64,000 nucleotides of DNA from Datisca glomerata (Eukaryota; Streptophyta; Magnoliopsida; Cucurbitales; Datiscaceae): positions 2,716,077 to 2,780,076 of the forward strand of contig QANY01008042.1 in assembly GCA_003255025.1 (NCBI GenBank), given 5' to 3'. The position numbers and the translations under genes are program-made. Below, one piece after another: positions 23,289 through 36,240 of this stretch. Positions within the stretch are counted from its first letter, which is position 1. Each line of letters opens with the position of its first letter. The notes beneath the pieces are model-generated. The model saw only the letters and a list, made by a program, of their open reading frames with translations, searched no databases and had not been told where the DNA came from.

Positions 23289-26200
23289 AACTAGTATCAG
23301 AGCTCGGGGTTAAGTTCTTTCCTCAATGTGAAAATATGAGTTATTTAGGAAACAAGTTTCCAAAGTGTTCGATAAAATTACAGAAATAGCAACTTCAACT
23401 ACCAAGCAAGAGGTTGGGAGATTTGATGGTTCCAATGACTTTGTTGTGTGGAAAATGAAGATGTTGGCTCTTCTCGGCAATCTAGAACTGGATGTAGCTC
23501 TGTAAGGAGAGAGTAAAATGCTTTCAACCTACATAGAAGAAAAGAAAAAGGACATCATGAAAAAGGCATACAACACCCTGATTCTCAGCCTCGTCTCAGT
23601 GACAAGGTTTTGAGAGAGGTGGCTAAGATGAAGTCTGCTGCAGAGGTATGGTTAAAACTTGAAAGTTTGTATATAACTAAGTCTCTGTCTAGTAGACTAT
23701 ATCTAAAGGGGAGATTCTTTACACTTAAAATGACTGAAGGGAATAATTTGTAAGAACATATTGATGAATTCAATAAGTTGTGTCTAGATCTTGAAAACAT
23801 ACGGGTAGAGTATGAAGATGAAGACAAGGCTTTAGTGTTGCTTCATTCTCTTCCCAAATCTTATGAAAACTTTGTAGACATATTGAAACACGGTAGAGAA
23901 ACACTCTCACTGGATGATGTGGTTGGAGCACTAAACTCAAAGGAATTTCAAAGGAATGTGAACAAAAGGATCAATCTGGTGACAACTTATCAGTTAGGGG
24001 AAGAACATATAAAAAGGAACAGAAACATAGAGGGAAGTCCAGATCTAAATCTAGAACAGGTCATAAGATAAAGTATTATCATTGTCATGAAGAGGGTCAC
24101 ATTAAGAGATTTTGCCCCTAGAGGAAGTAGAAGAATAAAGAAAAGGAAGCTAATAGAGGTGATGCAACAGTTGTTGAAGAAGGCTATAAGAGTGCATATG
24201 TGTTAGTTGTTGCTACCAAGAACTCTAGCAAATAATGGATTCTAAATTCAGGGGACACCTAATCAAGGTTGGTTTGAGAATTATAAAGCCAATTATGGTG
24301 GTTAAGTACTGATAAGGAACAATAAACCATATAAGGTAGTAGAGATTAGTACAATCAGAATCAAAACTCATGATGGCACTGAGAGACTTTTACTAAATGT
24401 GAGATATGTACCTGAGCTAAAGAGGAACCTCATATCACTCGGGGTATATGATGAATCAAGTTACTGTTATAAGGCAGAAGGTGGAGTTCTTAAGATCATG
24501 AAAGGTTCTCTAGTTATAATGAAGGGTATTAGGGAAAATGGTTTGTATACTCTACTAGGTAGCATAGTGATTGGGGTGGCAGCAATAACATCTATCACTA
24601 GTCTTGAAAAGTTAAAACTGTGGCATCTCAGATTAGCACATGTTTCGGAAAGAGGGTTGAATGAACTTGAAAAGCATGGATTGTTGTGTGGTGATAAGCT
24701 AGATAAGCTTGAATTTTGTGAACACTGTGTGTATGGCAAAACCTGCAGGGTAAAGTTCAGTAAGTCTGTAAACAGATTCAAAGAAGCTCTAAGCTACACA
24801 CACTCTGATCTTAGGGGCCATCAAGGACAGAAACTCTTGGTGGTGGAAATTACTATATCACCTTTATTGATGACTACTCAAGGAAGGTATAGCTGTACAT
24901 TCTAAAGACCAAAGATGAAGCCTTACAGAAGTTCAAGTATTGAAAAAAGATGGTTGAACTTCAAACAGGTAAGAAAGTCAGAAAACTTAGAACTGATAAT
25001 GGACTTGAGTATTGTAGCAATGAATTTCATTTTTTTTGCAAATAGTAGGGAATAGTAAGACACAGAACAATAGCAAATACTCCTTAGCAAAATGGTCTAG
25101 CTAAAAGAATGAATAGGACCTTACTAGAAAGAAAAAGGTGCATGATGTGAAGTGTTTTAGAAATTTTGGGGTGAGGCAATGAATACAACAACCTATTTAG
25201 TGAATAGAAGACCATCTACTGTAACCGATTTCAAGACACCAGAAGAAATGTGGAGTGGACATGCCCCACAGTATGATCACTTAAGAGTTTTTGGATATGT
25301 GGCTGATGCACACATCAGAGAGGATAAGCTAGAAGCAAGAGATAGAAAATGTATGTTTCTAAGCTATCTAGATGGAGTTAAAGGATATAAGCTGTGGTAT
25401 CAAGATGAAAGTGTTTCAAAAACTTTCATAAGCAGAGATGTAGTATTCAAGGAGACTTAAATGTTCATGAAGGAGTCTGAGTCATCAGATGTCATTTTAG
25501 AGCAATCAAGTGACAAAACTGAGATTGAGGTGGAGTCTAGCAGCAAGGCAGAATCTTATCCAACTCAATCTGCTATGTAACAAACTAAAGAAAACTCTGA
25601 TTTTGAAGAAGAACTTGAGGATAAACCTGAACTCAGAAACTATCAACTTGTTAGAGATAGAGTAAGGAGAGAGCATAAAACACCAAATAGATTTAGGTAT
25701 GCTGACCTTATCTCATTTGCTCTATTGGTGGCTTTAGAAATAGATGACTCAGAACCTAAAAGCTATAAAAAGTTGTATCTGGAAAACATTGAAAGAGCTG
25801 GCTAGAGGTAATGAAGGAAGAACTAAGGTCTCTGGACAAGAACTAGACCTGGACTCGTGTAGTAAACCACCCAAGCAAAAGATAGTGGGCTGTAAGTGGG
25901 TATTCAATAGGAAAGAGAACATTCTGAACCCAAGACAACCTACTTTCAAAGCTAGGTTGGTTGCAAAGGGCTTCACTTAGAGAGAGGGAATTGACTACAA
26001 TGATATTTAGTCTCTAGTGGTTAAGCACACTTCAATCAGAGTGCTTTTAGCATTAGTTGCTCACTTTGACTTGGAGCTTGAGAAACTAGATGTTAAGACA
26101 ATATTTCTTCATGGAAATCTTGAAGAAAAGATTTACGTGTCTCAATTAGAAAGTTTAATATGCAAAGGTGAAAAGTAGAAAGTCTGTTTACTCAACAAAT

Positions 26201-26577
26201 TTCTCTATGGGTTGAAACAGTCTCCAAGATAGTGGTACCTCATGTTTGATAATTTCATGATTAATAACAACTTTCATAGAAGTTTATATGATAGTTGTGT
26301 TTATTATAAATGAAAAGATAGTAGTACAAGAATTTTCTTGTTGTTATATGTGGATGACATGCTTATTGCATCCACTGATATAACTGAAATACATAAGCTT
26401 AAGAATAAATTGAATTTGGCCTTTGAGATGAAGGATTTAGGAGCATCTGAGAAAATTATAAGAATGGAGATTACAAGAGACAGAAAATAAAAACTACTGT
26501 TTATTTCCCAAGGTAATTACGTTGCTAGAATTCTTAAGAAGTTTAATATAGAGAATCAAAAACCTATTCAGGTACCT

Positions 26578-27327
26578 TTGGCAGTACATTTTAAACTGTC
26601 TACATCACTCTCTTCTACAGAGGAAGAAATGAGAGAAATGTGTAAGGTGCCTTATTCAAGTGTTATGGGAAGTTTAATGTATTCTATGGTTTGCACCAGA
26701 CCTGATTTGGCTTATACAGCTAGTTTGGTAAGCAGATTTATGTCCAAACCAGGCCAAGGTCACTGGAAAGCAGTGAAAAGGGTATTCAGATATTTGAGAA
26801 ATACATGTTTTCATGGTTTGTTGTATGGTAACTCAGAATCAGAAGTTGAGGATCTGGTTAGTTTTGTTGATTCAAATTATGCAGGAGATCTTGATAGAAG
26901 AAGGTCTTTGACAAGTTTCATTTTCAAGCTATTTGGCTGTACAGTTAGTTGGAAAGCAAATCTACAACTAGTAGTAGCTTTATCAACTACGGAAGCTGAA
27001 TATATAGCTCTGACTGAGGCTGTTAAGGAAGCACTTTGGTTACAAGGGTTGGTTAATGAGCTTGGAGTAAAGCAACATAGAGTGAAAATGTACTATGACA
27101 ACCAGAGTACTATTCACTTAACAAAGAATCATATGTACCATAAAAGAACCAAGCACATAGACATCAGAATGCACTTTGTAAGAGAAATTATTTCTAGTGG
27201 GAAGATTAAGGTGGTTAAGATACATACTAATGACAATCCTGTTGATATGGTTACTAAACCAGTGACTTATGTCAAGTTCAAGAAGTGTCTGGACTTGATA
27301 CAAGTCACAGACTTTAAAGGTGCATGA
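26578..27327 (+). pseudogene. Longest surviving piece of copia pol: RT end and RNase H
   Basis: A 249-codon open stretch of the element's polyprotein. It holds 'MGSLMYSMVCTRPDLAY', 'GHWKAVKRVFRYLRNT', the RNase H aspartate region 'FVDSNYAGD', 'ALSTTEAEYIAL', 'YYDNQSTIHLTKN' and 'RTKHIDIRMHFVRE'. It ends just before the 3' LTR. The upstream RT carries stops, so this is the open tail of a dead polyprotein and not a gene. Confidence 0.92.
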
Positions 27328-27405
27328 TAAATTGTGATGCTGTAGAGAGTTGAGCTACTGGTATGTTTAAATGTAAGGTTGTTTGTTGCGTCAAGGTGGA
27401 GAATT

Positions 27406-27775
27406 TGTAGACCATATGACTCAGCAACCAAGTTGGCCTCTCTACTGGTTAGTTATGCTATTTCTCTTTAAGTTGTCAAGGACATGTGTATGTCCACGGG
27501 GCAACCTAAGAGTGGCTATAGAATAACTAACTAGGGAATATTCTTCTGATTTAATAATAGATGAAACTTTCTGTTATTGGGATTGCTCTCGAATGGCTGT
27601 TGGATGTAGGCTTATCGATTTGATAAGCTGAACTAGGATAAACTCGGTTTTCCTCTTCTTCTTCCTTGCTCTTATTCCTCACTTGTTCTCTGGTTTTACT
27701 GTTCCCTTAGTTTGTTAGAATTATCTGAGTTAGCTACTTGTTTAGAGCTAGTTGTAAGCTGGTTTATTCATAACA
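27406..27775 (+). repeat. 3' LTR of Tork-like Ty1-copia element
   Basis: Starts 'tgtagaccatatgactcag', ends 'ttattcataaca', 370 bases, followed by ATTAT. It is shorter than its partner: sequence equivalent to the middle of the 5' LTR is missing. Confidence 0.9.
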
Positions 27776-28269
27776 ATTATTTTTTTAAAATGATTATAAA
27801 TCTAAATTTAAAGTAAAGTAATAGTAATAGTAAATGCATTTTGTTCATAATATTATTGAAATTTTACTATATGAATTAGTATTTGAATAATATATAAAAT
27901 GATTATTCATCAATTTGTTAGGCTCTATTATATTAAGAGATAATTCGTCTCTTTAAAACATATCTATCTAAATTCATTTATATGAAATTTCATGTTCTCT
28001 TAACATAAAAAATGTTATATAATATTTAAATTCTTATCAATTTCTAACGAATAAATTATTGTTAACACAAACTAACATCAAATTCATCTTTATGGATATT
28101 TATTCTATTTTCGTAAGTTTGTGAAAATATTTAATTTTATAAATTATTTATAAACAGGATATTATTGAATAAAAATATTATTCTATTATATAAATTATAT
28201 TAAATGAGAAAATATATGAAAACCTTAAACTGTACTATATTTTTAGGAGACTTGAAGGGTAAAAAAAGA
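27776..28269. other. AT-rich spacer, nothing recognised
   Basis: Very AT-rich with no gene or repeat I can support. Confidence 0.5.
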
Positions 28270-28273
28270 ATGA

Positions 28274-28700
28274 ATGTGTCATGAAAACATTGAGTGTCTG
28301 ACTAACACCATTAGGAAGAAAGACCTTAGAAGCCTTATTATTAAAATTACTTTCAATTCTTTTGTTTATAATATCGGGCTTAAGAGAAACTCTAGGATCT
28401 TTAGGGGTAAGATTAGAGAGAGAGTCAGTATCTTGAGATCTATCATTAACTCAGTCAGGGATAGACTGTGGAACCTCCCTCTCATCCACGATTCTCCTGT
28501 CAATAGATGAGTTTTGGGCAAACGGAACCTTCCTCCCATTTGTTTAAAAATTCTCCTAAGGTTGGTTTTTGTTTTAGTGGTTTTGTTGGCTTTGCCCTTG
28601 GTCCTGTAATTTACTTTGTCTTGTTTGAAATTATCCCAATTATTAATATTTGGCTTGTTATAAAAAAAATGGAGAATCAAAAGATTCTCACATTTAAACC
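28274..28700 (+). mobile_element. LINE (non-LTR retrotransposon) 3' end
   Basis: A 78-codon frame reads 'KITFNSFVYNIGLKRNSRIF' then 'RGKIRERVSILRSIINSVRD', the pattern that closes the zf-RVT region of plant L1-type reverse transcriptase proteins (usually 'IWLERNSRIF'). The 3' part to about 28670 looks like a LINE 3' UTR ending in an A run ('taaaaaaaatgg'). All upstream RT domains are missing, a common 5' truncation. Confidence 0.65.
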
Positions 28701-28713
28701 ATTTTTAATATAG

Positions 28714-29693
28714 TAAGATTAAGATTAGAGATGTGAGGATAAAATTATTCAAAATATTTTTTACTCACTTTTATATGTTGTAAGATGAGAAGTCATAGAT
28801 ATAGAGTTTTTTTTATTCCTTCCACTTAATAAAATTTTCTTTTTTAACTTTTAGTATACACATAAAAATGACAATAAGAAATTAACTAAACAAAATATTG
28901 GGTCAATGAGACTATTTTTTACTTATAATTAGTCTTTTAAGATTACACATAAAAATATCAACAAATAAATATTGGGTTAGCTTGAAACTTATTTTTTGAA
29001 TTTTAAATTAAAAATGAGGAGAAAACGTCTTTAAAGCTGATTATTTAAACAAAGTACTTAAAAAAATTTCATATGAACGATTGCGATAATAAATACAAAA
29101 TACTTAAAAAGTCTTTTCATATGAATAATTGAGATCATAAATACATTGTAAGGATAATGTAGGAAATTTAAAAAATAATTAGGGGTAATATTTTTTTAAA
29201 ATATTTTTCCAACTTCTACAATTTTATATATTGTATAGATATGTATTGATAATTTATTATATAAAAAGATTAGGAAATGTGTGATATGTTAATCTATACT
29301 ATATGAAAATGAGGTTTACATGGAAGAAACTTTTGATTTTTTTTTACCCTTTAAGCTCCTTTAAAATATCAAACAAATTAAATATTTCACCTTCATTTGC
29401 TTTATTTACATAATATATTATATAAATAGTTTATAAATTAAATATTTCACTAATGTGCAATGCATATTGTTTGGAGAGAGTCTAATGTTATTTAACTAGA
29501 GAGTTTGATTGATGCGTTATTTAATTTAATGTACAATATTAATTTAATTTCATAAATATTAAAAATTAGTATATTTTACCTTACTTTATAAAAAATGAAT
29601 ATGCATAAGTTTTTTCATGTTGTTAATGAATTTACAAAAAAATATACTTATGCAACGCACGTACGTTTTTACTTATAAAATGATTAATAAGAT
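28714..29693. other. AT-rich spacer, nothing recognised
   Basis: AT-rich noncoding DNA between the LINE end and the next copia LTR. AGATT (29689-29693) abuts the LTR and may be one side of its target site. Confidence 0.45.
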
Positions 29694-29902
29694 TGAGAGA
29701 AATTGCACAATTCTGTTCACAAAAGTTGAGTACAATAAATACATTATAAGGTATATAAGACTGACTTAGATAACTAACAAACTGATCTAATTTTGAAGAC
29801 TAACTACTAACTGATTGAAGATAACATTTTACACAACAACTTGATTTAAATAACGAATTAGTCACAGCATCAGTAAGACTACTTCTGAAATATTCACCAA
29901 CA
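29694..29902 (-). repeat. 3' LTR of minus-strand copia element
   Basis: On the minus strand a polypurine-like 'cgcttgagggcaaa' is followed by 'tgttggtgaatatttcag' at 29902. The unit ends 'aatttctctca' at 29694. At about 209 bases it fits the short LTRs of Ale/Retrofit-type copia. Confidence 0.6.
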
Positions 29903-32900
29903 TTTGCCCTCAAGCGAGAATGAGATGAATAACCTTTGAGCTTGTCTCTTAAGAACACAAACTTGGATATTGTGGAAGAGCCTTGTTTAAAATATAGACA
30001 TTTTAAGCATCATTTGAAATATACGTCATTATGAGTTATTTTGATAAAATCTTCTCTCTTATGAAATGTGCATCAATTTCAATGTATTTGGTCATCGAAT
30101 GGAAAACTGGATTTGATGCCAACAATCTTGCACCCATGTTATCACACCAAAGAGTTGGGCACTGTGTAATAGAAAACTGAGGTTCATGAAATAAAGATTG
30201 CAACTACAATATCTCAGTAGTTGTTTAGGACAGTGCTTGATGTTCAGATTTCCCCACAAGCAGATGCAATATCCACTTGTAGACTTCATGACATCTATAG
30301 AGCTTGCCTAATCAGCATCTGTGAAACCTTCTAGAGTAAGACTTGCAACTGGTTGAAAATGAAGTCCATAGGCAACTGAACCTTTAAGATACCTTAAGAC
30401 TCTTTTACATGTTGTTCAATCGTTATTTGATGGTGCTTAAATACTAGCTTAACTTGTTTATAGAGAATGAAAAATATGTGGTCTCGTCATTGTAAGATAT
30501 TGCAATACTCCTATTGTGCTGCTTTATGTGAGGTTGGATCTGTGAAAAGAGTTCATGAGTTTTTGCTTAACTTGATAGATGAATTCATCAGAGTAGTGCA
30601 TGGTTTTGAAGTCTGCATTTTTGTTTTCTAAAGTAGATCTAAAATGTACTTAGATTGAATCAAATATATGCTTGATCCGTCTCTAAAAGCCTCAATACCA
30701 AGGAAATATCCAAGAGAGCCTAAAACTTTTAAAGCAAACTTATTGTTCAAGTCTGTGATGACCTTATGGATCCGAGTAGTATTACAACCACTTATTAATA
30801 CACTAGTAGCAACACTATATGATTCTTAGATTTATAATAAAATTTGAACCATTAGACTGTGAACTTTTGAAATCCCATTGCAGAAGAACGGTTTCGAGTT
30901 TATCAACCCATTCTCTAGGAGTCTGCTTAAGTCCATACAAAGCACGATTAAGTTTGCAAATGTGTAAAGGAAATTATCCTCAAAACCACTAGATTGATGC
31001 ATGTAAACTACTTCTTGCGAATCTCCGTTGAGAAAAGTATTGTTAACATAATTTATTTTGTATCCCATTTAAAAGTAACAAGTAAGGTAAGCATTATTCT
31101 GATTGCAGAAAGCTTGACTGCAAGACTGAATTCAAAATAATTTATTCCTGATTTTTTGCTGAAAATACTTTGCTATTAATCTGGCCATGTGTTTATGTAC
31201 TGACCAATCTGGTTTATACTTAACCTTGAAAACCCACTTGCTGTCAACAATATGTATATGAGGTTCAGGTGAAACTAGAGTCCATGTGTGATTTCTTTGC
31301 AAAGCTTGAAATTCCTCAAGCATTGCAGCCTTCCACCTAGAGTCATCTAAGCCAGTCTTAATTGATTTGGGTTTTAAGTGATTCTCACATGTGTTAATTA
31401 GATACGCTTAATGTGTAAAAATACCATATTTGGACCTTGTTATCATTAGATATCGAGGAACCATAGGCTGATTTATAACAAAAGTTATCTTAGAGGAAGT
31501 GTTGTTTAGATTAGAATGATCAACAATAGGTTCTTGAGCTAAAGATACAGAAATATTGTCAAGTGAAGGAATATTAGAATTAGAATTATCAGAAGAAGAA
31601 GTATTACCAGGCGATTGTATTCATGAAGAGAATGCTGGACTTGACTGCTTAGAAGATCTTGCTGTCGGTAATAGAGTTTGAGATGGGTTGCATGTACCAT
31701 TTGATCTAGATTTGAAAGAAACATTTGAAAATTTATAAGATGATCAAGAATTTTAACTCAAGGAATTGATATGAGAAGTAGATCATCTTATATGGGAATT
31801 CAAGTTCATTAGAAGTAACATTTATAGTCCTTATGATGATCGTTATAACCAATGAAGATGCATTTGGTAATATGATATTGAAATGTTTGAGTATGATAAG
31901 GTCGTAGTGTGAAAAAAATCCCACCAATATTGAAGTGGCATTTGAGACTGTGCTAATAGTGTTCAACCCACTTCAACAATGTGTCTATGTTTTCATTCTA
32001 TTTTACCATTTTGTTGATGTGTTGTAGGAACAAGAGTGTTTAAATAAAATTCAAACTTGTTCGAAAATAGGTAGCATCATCTGAACTCACCAGCTCAATC
32101 TATATGTATGCACTTTATCTTGGTTGCAAAGTATCTTTCTTTGAAAGCTATGAACTTAACTAAAATTGATTTCGTTTAATTTAAGTTTCAATAGAAAGAT
32201 CCAAGTAAAACATGTGTAATCATCAACAAGGATAAGATAATAATTGTAACCTGTAACTAAAGTGTTTGAGGCTAGACCCCAAATATCAGACCATATTATT
32301 TGGAAACGCTTCATAGTATGAGTTATTGAAGATGGAAATACATTCTGATGCATTTTTCCTAATTGACGTGCATCATAGAATTTAGGACTATTAACAGAGC
32401 TGAAAGACATATTAAGATCAGTAAAGACCTAATTGACCAAACATCTAATGCCAAATATGCATTTTATTATTGGTATTGCTATTTGTACAATCAATATTCA
32501 ATGGAACAACAAAACATGTAAAAAAGCATATTGTACATTTGTGATATTAAAAAGCATATTGTACATTTGTGATATTAGGACTATTAGTCATATCAGAAGC
32601 AAGAGATACAAACTTAGGTACTACAAGAATAATATTAGTAGCCTTGCTTAAAGACAAAAACATTGATGACTTTACAAATTTGGATCTTAGAATAACTTCC
32701 AGAAGAATGAAATGGTACAACCCATCCTTGAGAGATTCATGTAGAAGGAGACCTTCCCCTTAGTCTTGTCCATCAGAAAACATAAAATAGAATCAAATTT
32801 CATTAGTATAGCATTATCTTTTGTTAGTTGGGAAGCACTTAACAAGTTTTTTGTTATAGATGGAACGCAGGATTTATTTTAAAGATAGTGACACGGGGTA

Positions 32901-34070
32901 AGTTTTAGCTACAAAATTACCAATATGAGTTATTTGTAAAGACTCAACATTGCCAACAGTTAGCTTACACTTGCCTTTATACTCAGATTTCACTTACATA
33001 TTGCTTGATTCTAAGGTCACATGATTTGTGGTCCCCACTATCCATATACCATGAATTATCTTCTGACAGATTGGGTGCAGTAACAAAGGCAGAAAGTCTT
33101 TCATTGAATTGAGAACCCTGTGAGCTACCCTGCACATTACTACTATGCTGATGATAATATGACTCTGGCTGTTGGTATTCAGAATCAAACCTATTGTAGT
33201 GATCGAATGCAGAATGGCCAGTCCATTTACAAAATTACCATGCAAGCCTAGGGGGTCCAAAGCCAAGTACCACTGCCTCTTCCTCTAGAGTTATTCATAC
33301 CACGATTTGAATTATGATTCTGACATTGATAACCATGAGACCTACCTCTATTCGAAGCAAACTGGACAAAATTTGCAGAAGGATTAACAATTTAAAAAAT
33401 AACTGACTGTGTTGGTGCAATCCTCATTTCTTAACTCTGAAGCATGTAGTGAGCTTCCTGTAAACTTTTACCAAATATTGACTTGAAGTCAGATTCACGA
33501 GCACAGGATCATATTCACTATTGAGACATCCTATTATATACATTGTCTTGACCTTGAAATATTATCAGCAATGTACCTCATCTTGAGTATATAATAATTT
33601 ATATTCATGTTACCTTTCTTGATAATTTTAATTGAGTAGCAAAAATTCCTTGCAAATTTTGCAAAAATTATCTGAACCAGTGCAACTCATGTTGTGTCCA
33701 AACATTACTTTAGAAATAAAAAAAATGAGTCATCTTATCAAGAATCGATCATACATTTTTCAAACTAGATAGTGATTAAGAATTTGAACTGACTGCGACA
33801 TTGAGTTATCAAGGTTGATGAGTTATCAAGGCTAGTAACAACATTTTTCTCTGGACGTGATATTTTTATCATACAAGTAATCTTCAAGACCATATACATT
33901 AATGGTCGACAAAACTTGAGAATGCCAAAAAATGTAAGTCCCACGATCTAATCTTATTGTTACAAGAAGCAGATACTTGGGAAGCTTAGTAAGAGTATCA
34001 GCTATTGACTGTGAAGAGACATTAACATTTGCAGTGGTTGTGTTGGTGGCAACTATTGTTGTAGCATGAA
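29903..34070 (-). mobile_element. Degenerate minus-strand Ty1-copia polyprotein
   Basis: Read downward from 34070: gag start ('SSQSIADTLTKLPKY'), an Arg/Gly linker with 'NNSRGRGSG' near 33290, a remnant knuckle ('GHSAFDHYNRF') near 33200, a protease piece 'WYMDSGD' near 33040, integrase (32410-32156, 'TMKRFQIIWSDIWG', 'YYLILVDDYTCFTWIFLL'), RT (31323-30832, 'HTWTLVSPEPHIHIVDSKWV', 'VYMHQSSGFED') and RNase H ending at about 29910. Frameshifts and stops separate all domains. There is no 5' LTR or PBS: a foreign solo LTR starts at 34076, right at the gag end. It is inactive. Confidence 0.85.
32521..32578. repeat. 27-bp tandem duplication inside copia integrase
   Basis: The unit 'aaagcatattgtacatttgt' plus 'gatatta' occurs twice head to tail, disrupting the minus-strand integrase frame. 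Confidence 0.75.
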
Positions 34071-34075
34071 TTGAC

Positions 34076-35928
34076 TGTTGGAATTGTGGCGCGGGTAAAG
34101 GGTGGTGAGGCTTTTGAAAATTTTATTGTTCGAAAAATCAATCACGAGCCACAAATCTCAAAAATAATTTTTGTGAAAATAATTTTTTTATTTCAAAGAA
34201 AAATATTTTACCTCTTGAAGTCTATCAAGCGTCATCGTTATCTTCTAGTAACAATAACGAATGTTCGATACCACGATGAACATGCATTGAGATCAATATT
34301 ATGATCTTCTAAACCAATCCTTAAACACACTAGGACGTGTGTGTGTGCACGTAGAATGAATTAAGAATAATTTTTTATCTCTAGATGTACTCAACACATG
34401 AGATTTAGAGATTTAGAGAATGATTTTTGAAACAGAACTTTGAGAGAGAAGAAGAGAATTCGTAGAGCTTTTATCAACGAATTATAAGGCTAATAGAATA
34501 TTATCTATATATATATTCTAGGTTAAGGCTAATTAGGTTTTAGGTTCAAATAAAACCTACGCCAATCCTTGATACACTGCAGTGCCATGCGACACTGTAG
34601 TGTGCCACGCCAATCCTTGATTCAAAATCAGTGATTGGCGGTGGTAGTTCGATATGTCATGATAATTTTTTTCAAATTTATTATTTAATTAGATAAATAT
34701 ATAACCAGTTAATTTAAAATTAACTTATTTGATAACACCTATTAATTAACTTATCTGTTAATTTAAAATTAATAGATTAGTAAATTTAAATTCAAATTGT
34801 TATCTTATAATAATTTAATACTATTTAATTTCATAAATCAAATATACTGTCTCATAATTGATTAATACATACTAACCGATATATAATTAATTCATTATAA
34901 TTTCTAAAAATTATAATAACTAATTTAATTAATTAATAACACATAATTATCTCATAATTATATACTTACCCCAAAAACTTAATTCCTTTTACAAGCTAGT
35001 CCTTTATTTATACCTTGTAAAATTAACACCCTAGACTATGTAGTACAGAGGTGGCTTGAGTACTATGAACCCATAATTATAAGCTCCAATAAATCAGATT
35101 AATAATCAAACTCTTTAATTAAATACTGTAATTTATTGATTTCATTATTACTCCACTATAAATATGGAATTGCACTTTTAGTAATCTCGTGTAGTCCATT
35201 TATATTATCACTTTATTTAGTTATGTCATCCAATTATTGGTTCGTAAACTAGAGTTGGTCAAAATTATCGTTTTACCCTTCTAATTACATCTTGATCCTT
35301 ATACCATTAATTCACTAGTGAACGGTCAATTTATAATCGTATTATAAATTTGAGCTTAATAACCATTCAGTTCCAGAATTAACACTTAAGTGAACCAATA
35401 TACGTTCTGTTAGAAAAGCTTGGATTTCAAATCTTGTAAGATCATGTTCCCAGCCATACATGTCACTGAATCTTCAAAAGAAAAGTCACTAGTATGTTTT
35501 ACAAACAAATCTTAACGATTAAATCAAAAGATCTAGTAGACATGTAAATGAGTTCATGATTACTCAGGATTTAAATTGATCTACATATGATCTTCTGAGT
35601 GATGTATATTAAATCTTTATGATAAATAGTAAGTTAATAATGATATTAATTTACATCGGTCATGTGTTATATAATCTAATTATATAAAATACATTCACTA
35701 AGATGTTCATCCACATCGGCTATCCAGATCTAGAGTACACGCATTCAAAATATTTAGTGAACTGCACTAGCAACCATTCATTAATGATTCCATACCTTAA
35801 TATGTTACGAACTATTTTATCTATTATCTATTATCTTAATCCTCTCGTACTAATATAAGATCATAGACTCATTAATAAATATAAAATTTTGAGATATTTA
35901 TATTAATTATTCAATAATCACTACAAAA
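34076..35928 (-). mobile_element. Solo LTR of about 1.9 kb, copy B (inverted relative to copy A)
   Basis: On the minus strand this aligns with copy A from about 14640 onward, for instance the region around 35405-35440 with 15160-15190. Its 3' end reads 'cacaattccaaca' at 34076, a canonical LTR end, adjoining the gag start of the copia to its left. Its 5' end is cut at 35928, where a CACTAC transposon end begins, so the TGTTGGG-type start is missing. The last about 250 bases differ from copy A, showing the copies are diverged subfamily members. It is noncoding. Confidence 0.6.
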
Positions 35929-36240
35929 AATAGGGGCTTTAGCCACGAAACTTTTAGCAACGAAAGTAAATTCATCATAAAGGCCCATCTTTGGCGACCA
36001 ACTAAATAGTTAGTCGCCAAAGGCAATACATTTTACCGGGAATGAAAGGCGTCAGTTTTTTCATGCGTTTTACCAATGAATTTTATATTTCGTCGGTAAA
36101 AGTAGAACTACAGAAGAATCGATTTTTTTATGGGTAAAAGGGAAAATTTTACCGACAAAATATATATTTGCCGACCAAAAGAATATTTCATCGGTAAAAG
36201 TTTCCCTTTTATTGACCAAATTTTATTTTCGTCGGTAATT

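Larger units (their letters stand above)
22709..27775 (+). mobile_element. Ty1-copia retrotransposon, full length but inactive
   Basis: A 5067-bp element with two LTRs, a primer-binding site 'tagtatcagagc' (23292-23303, one mismatch to the usual initiator-Met tRNA site), a polypurine tract just before 27406 and flanking ATTAC/ATTAT. Gag (from 23335; 'RFDGSNDFVVWKMKMLALLG', 'VLLHSLPKSYENF'), a zinc knuckle that has lost its first Cys (24073-24117, YYHCHEEGHIKRFC), a decayed protease (N-S-G for D-S-G, near 24237), integrase (24399-25440, 'LWHLRLAHVSERG'), reverse transcriptase ('LLYVDDMLIA' near 26341) and RNase H ('ALSTTEAEYIAL' near 26980) follow in order. Many in-frame stops interrupt it, often where Trp or Gln is expected. 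Sequence style suggests the Tork/TNT1 lineage. Confidence 0.93.

Noticed and set aside
34071..34304. 77-codon + strand frame
   Set aside because: Lies within the end of solo LTR copy B, with no protein similarity.
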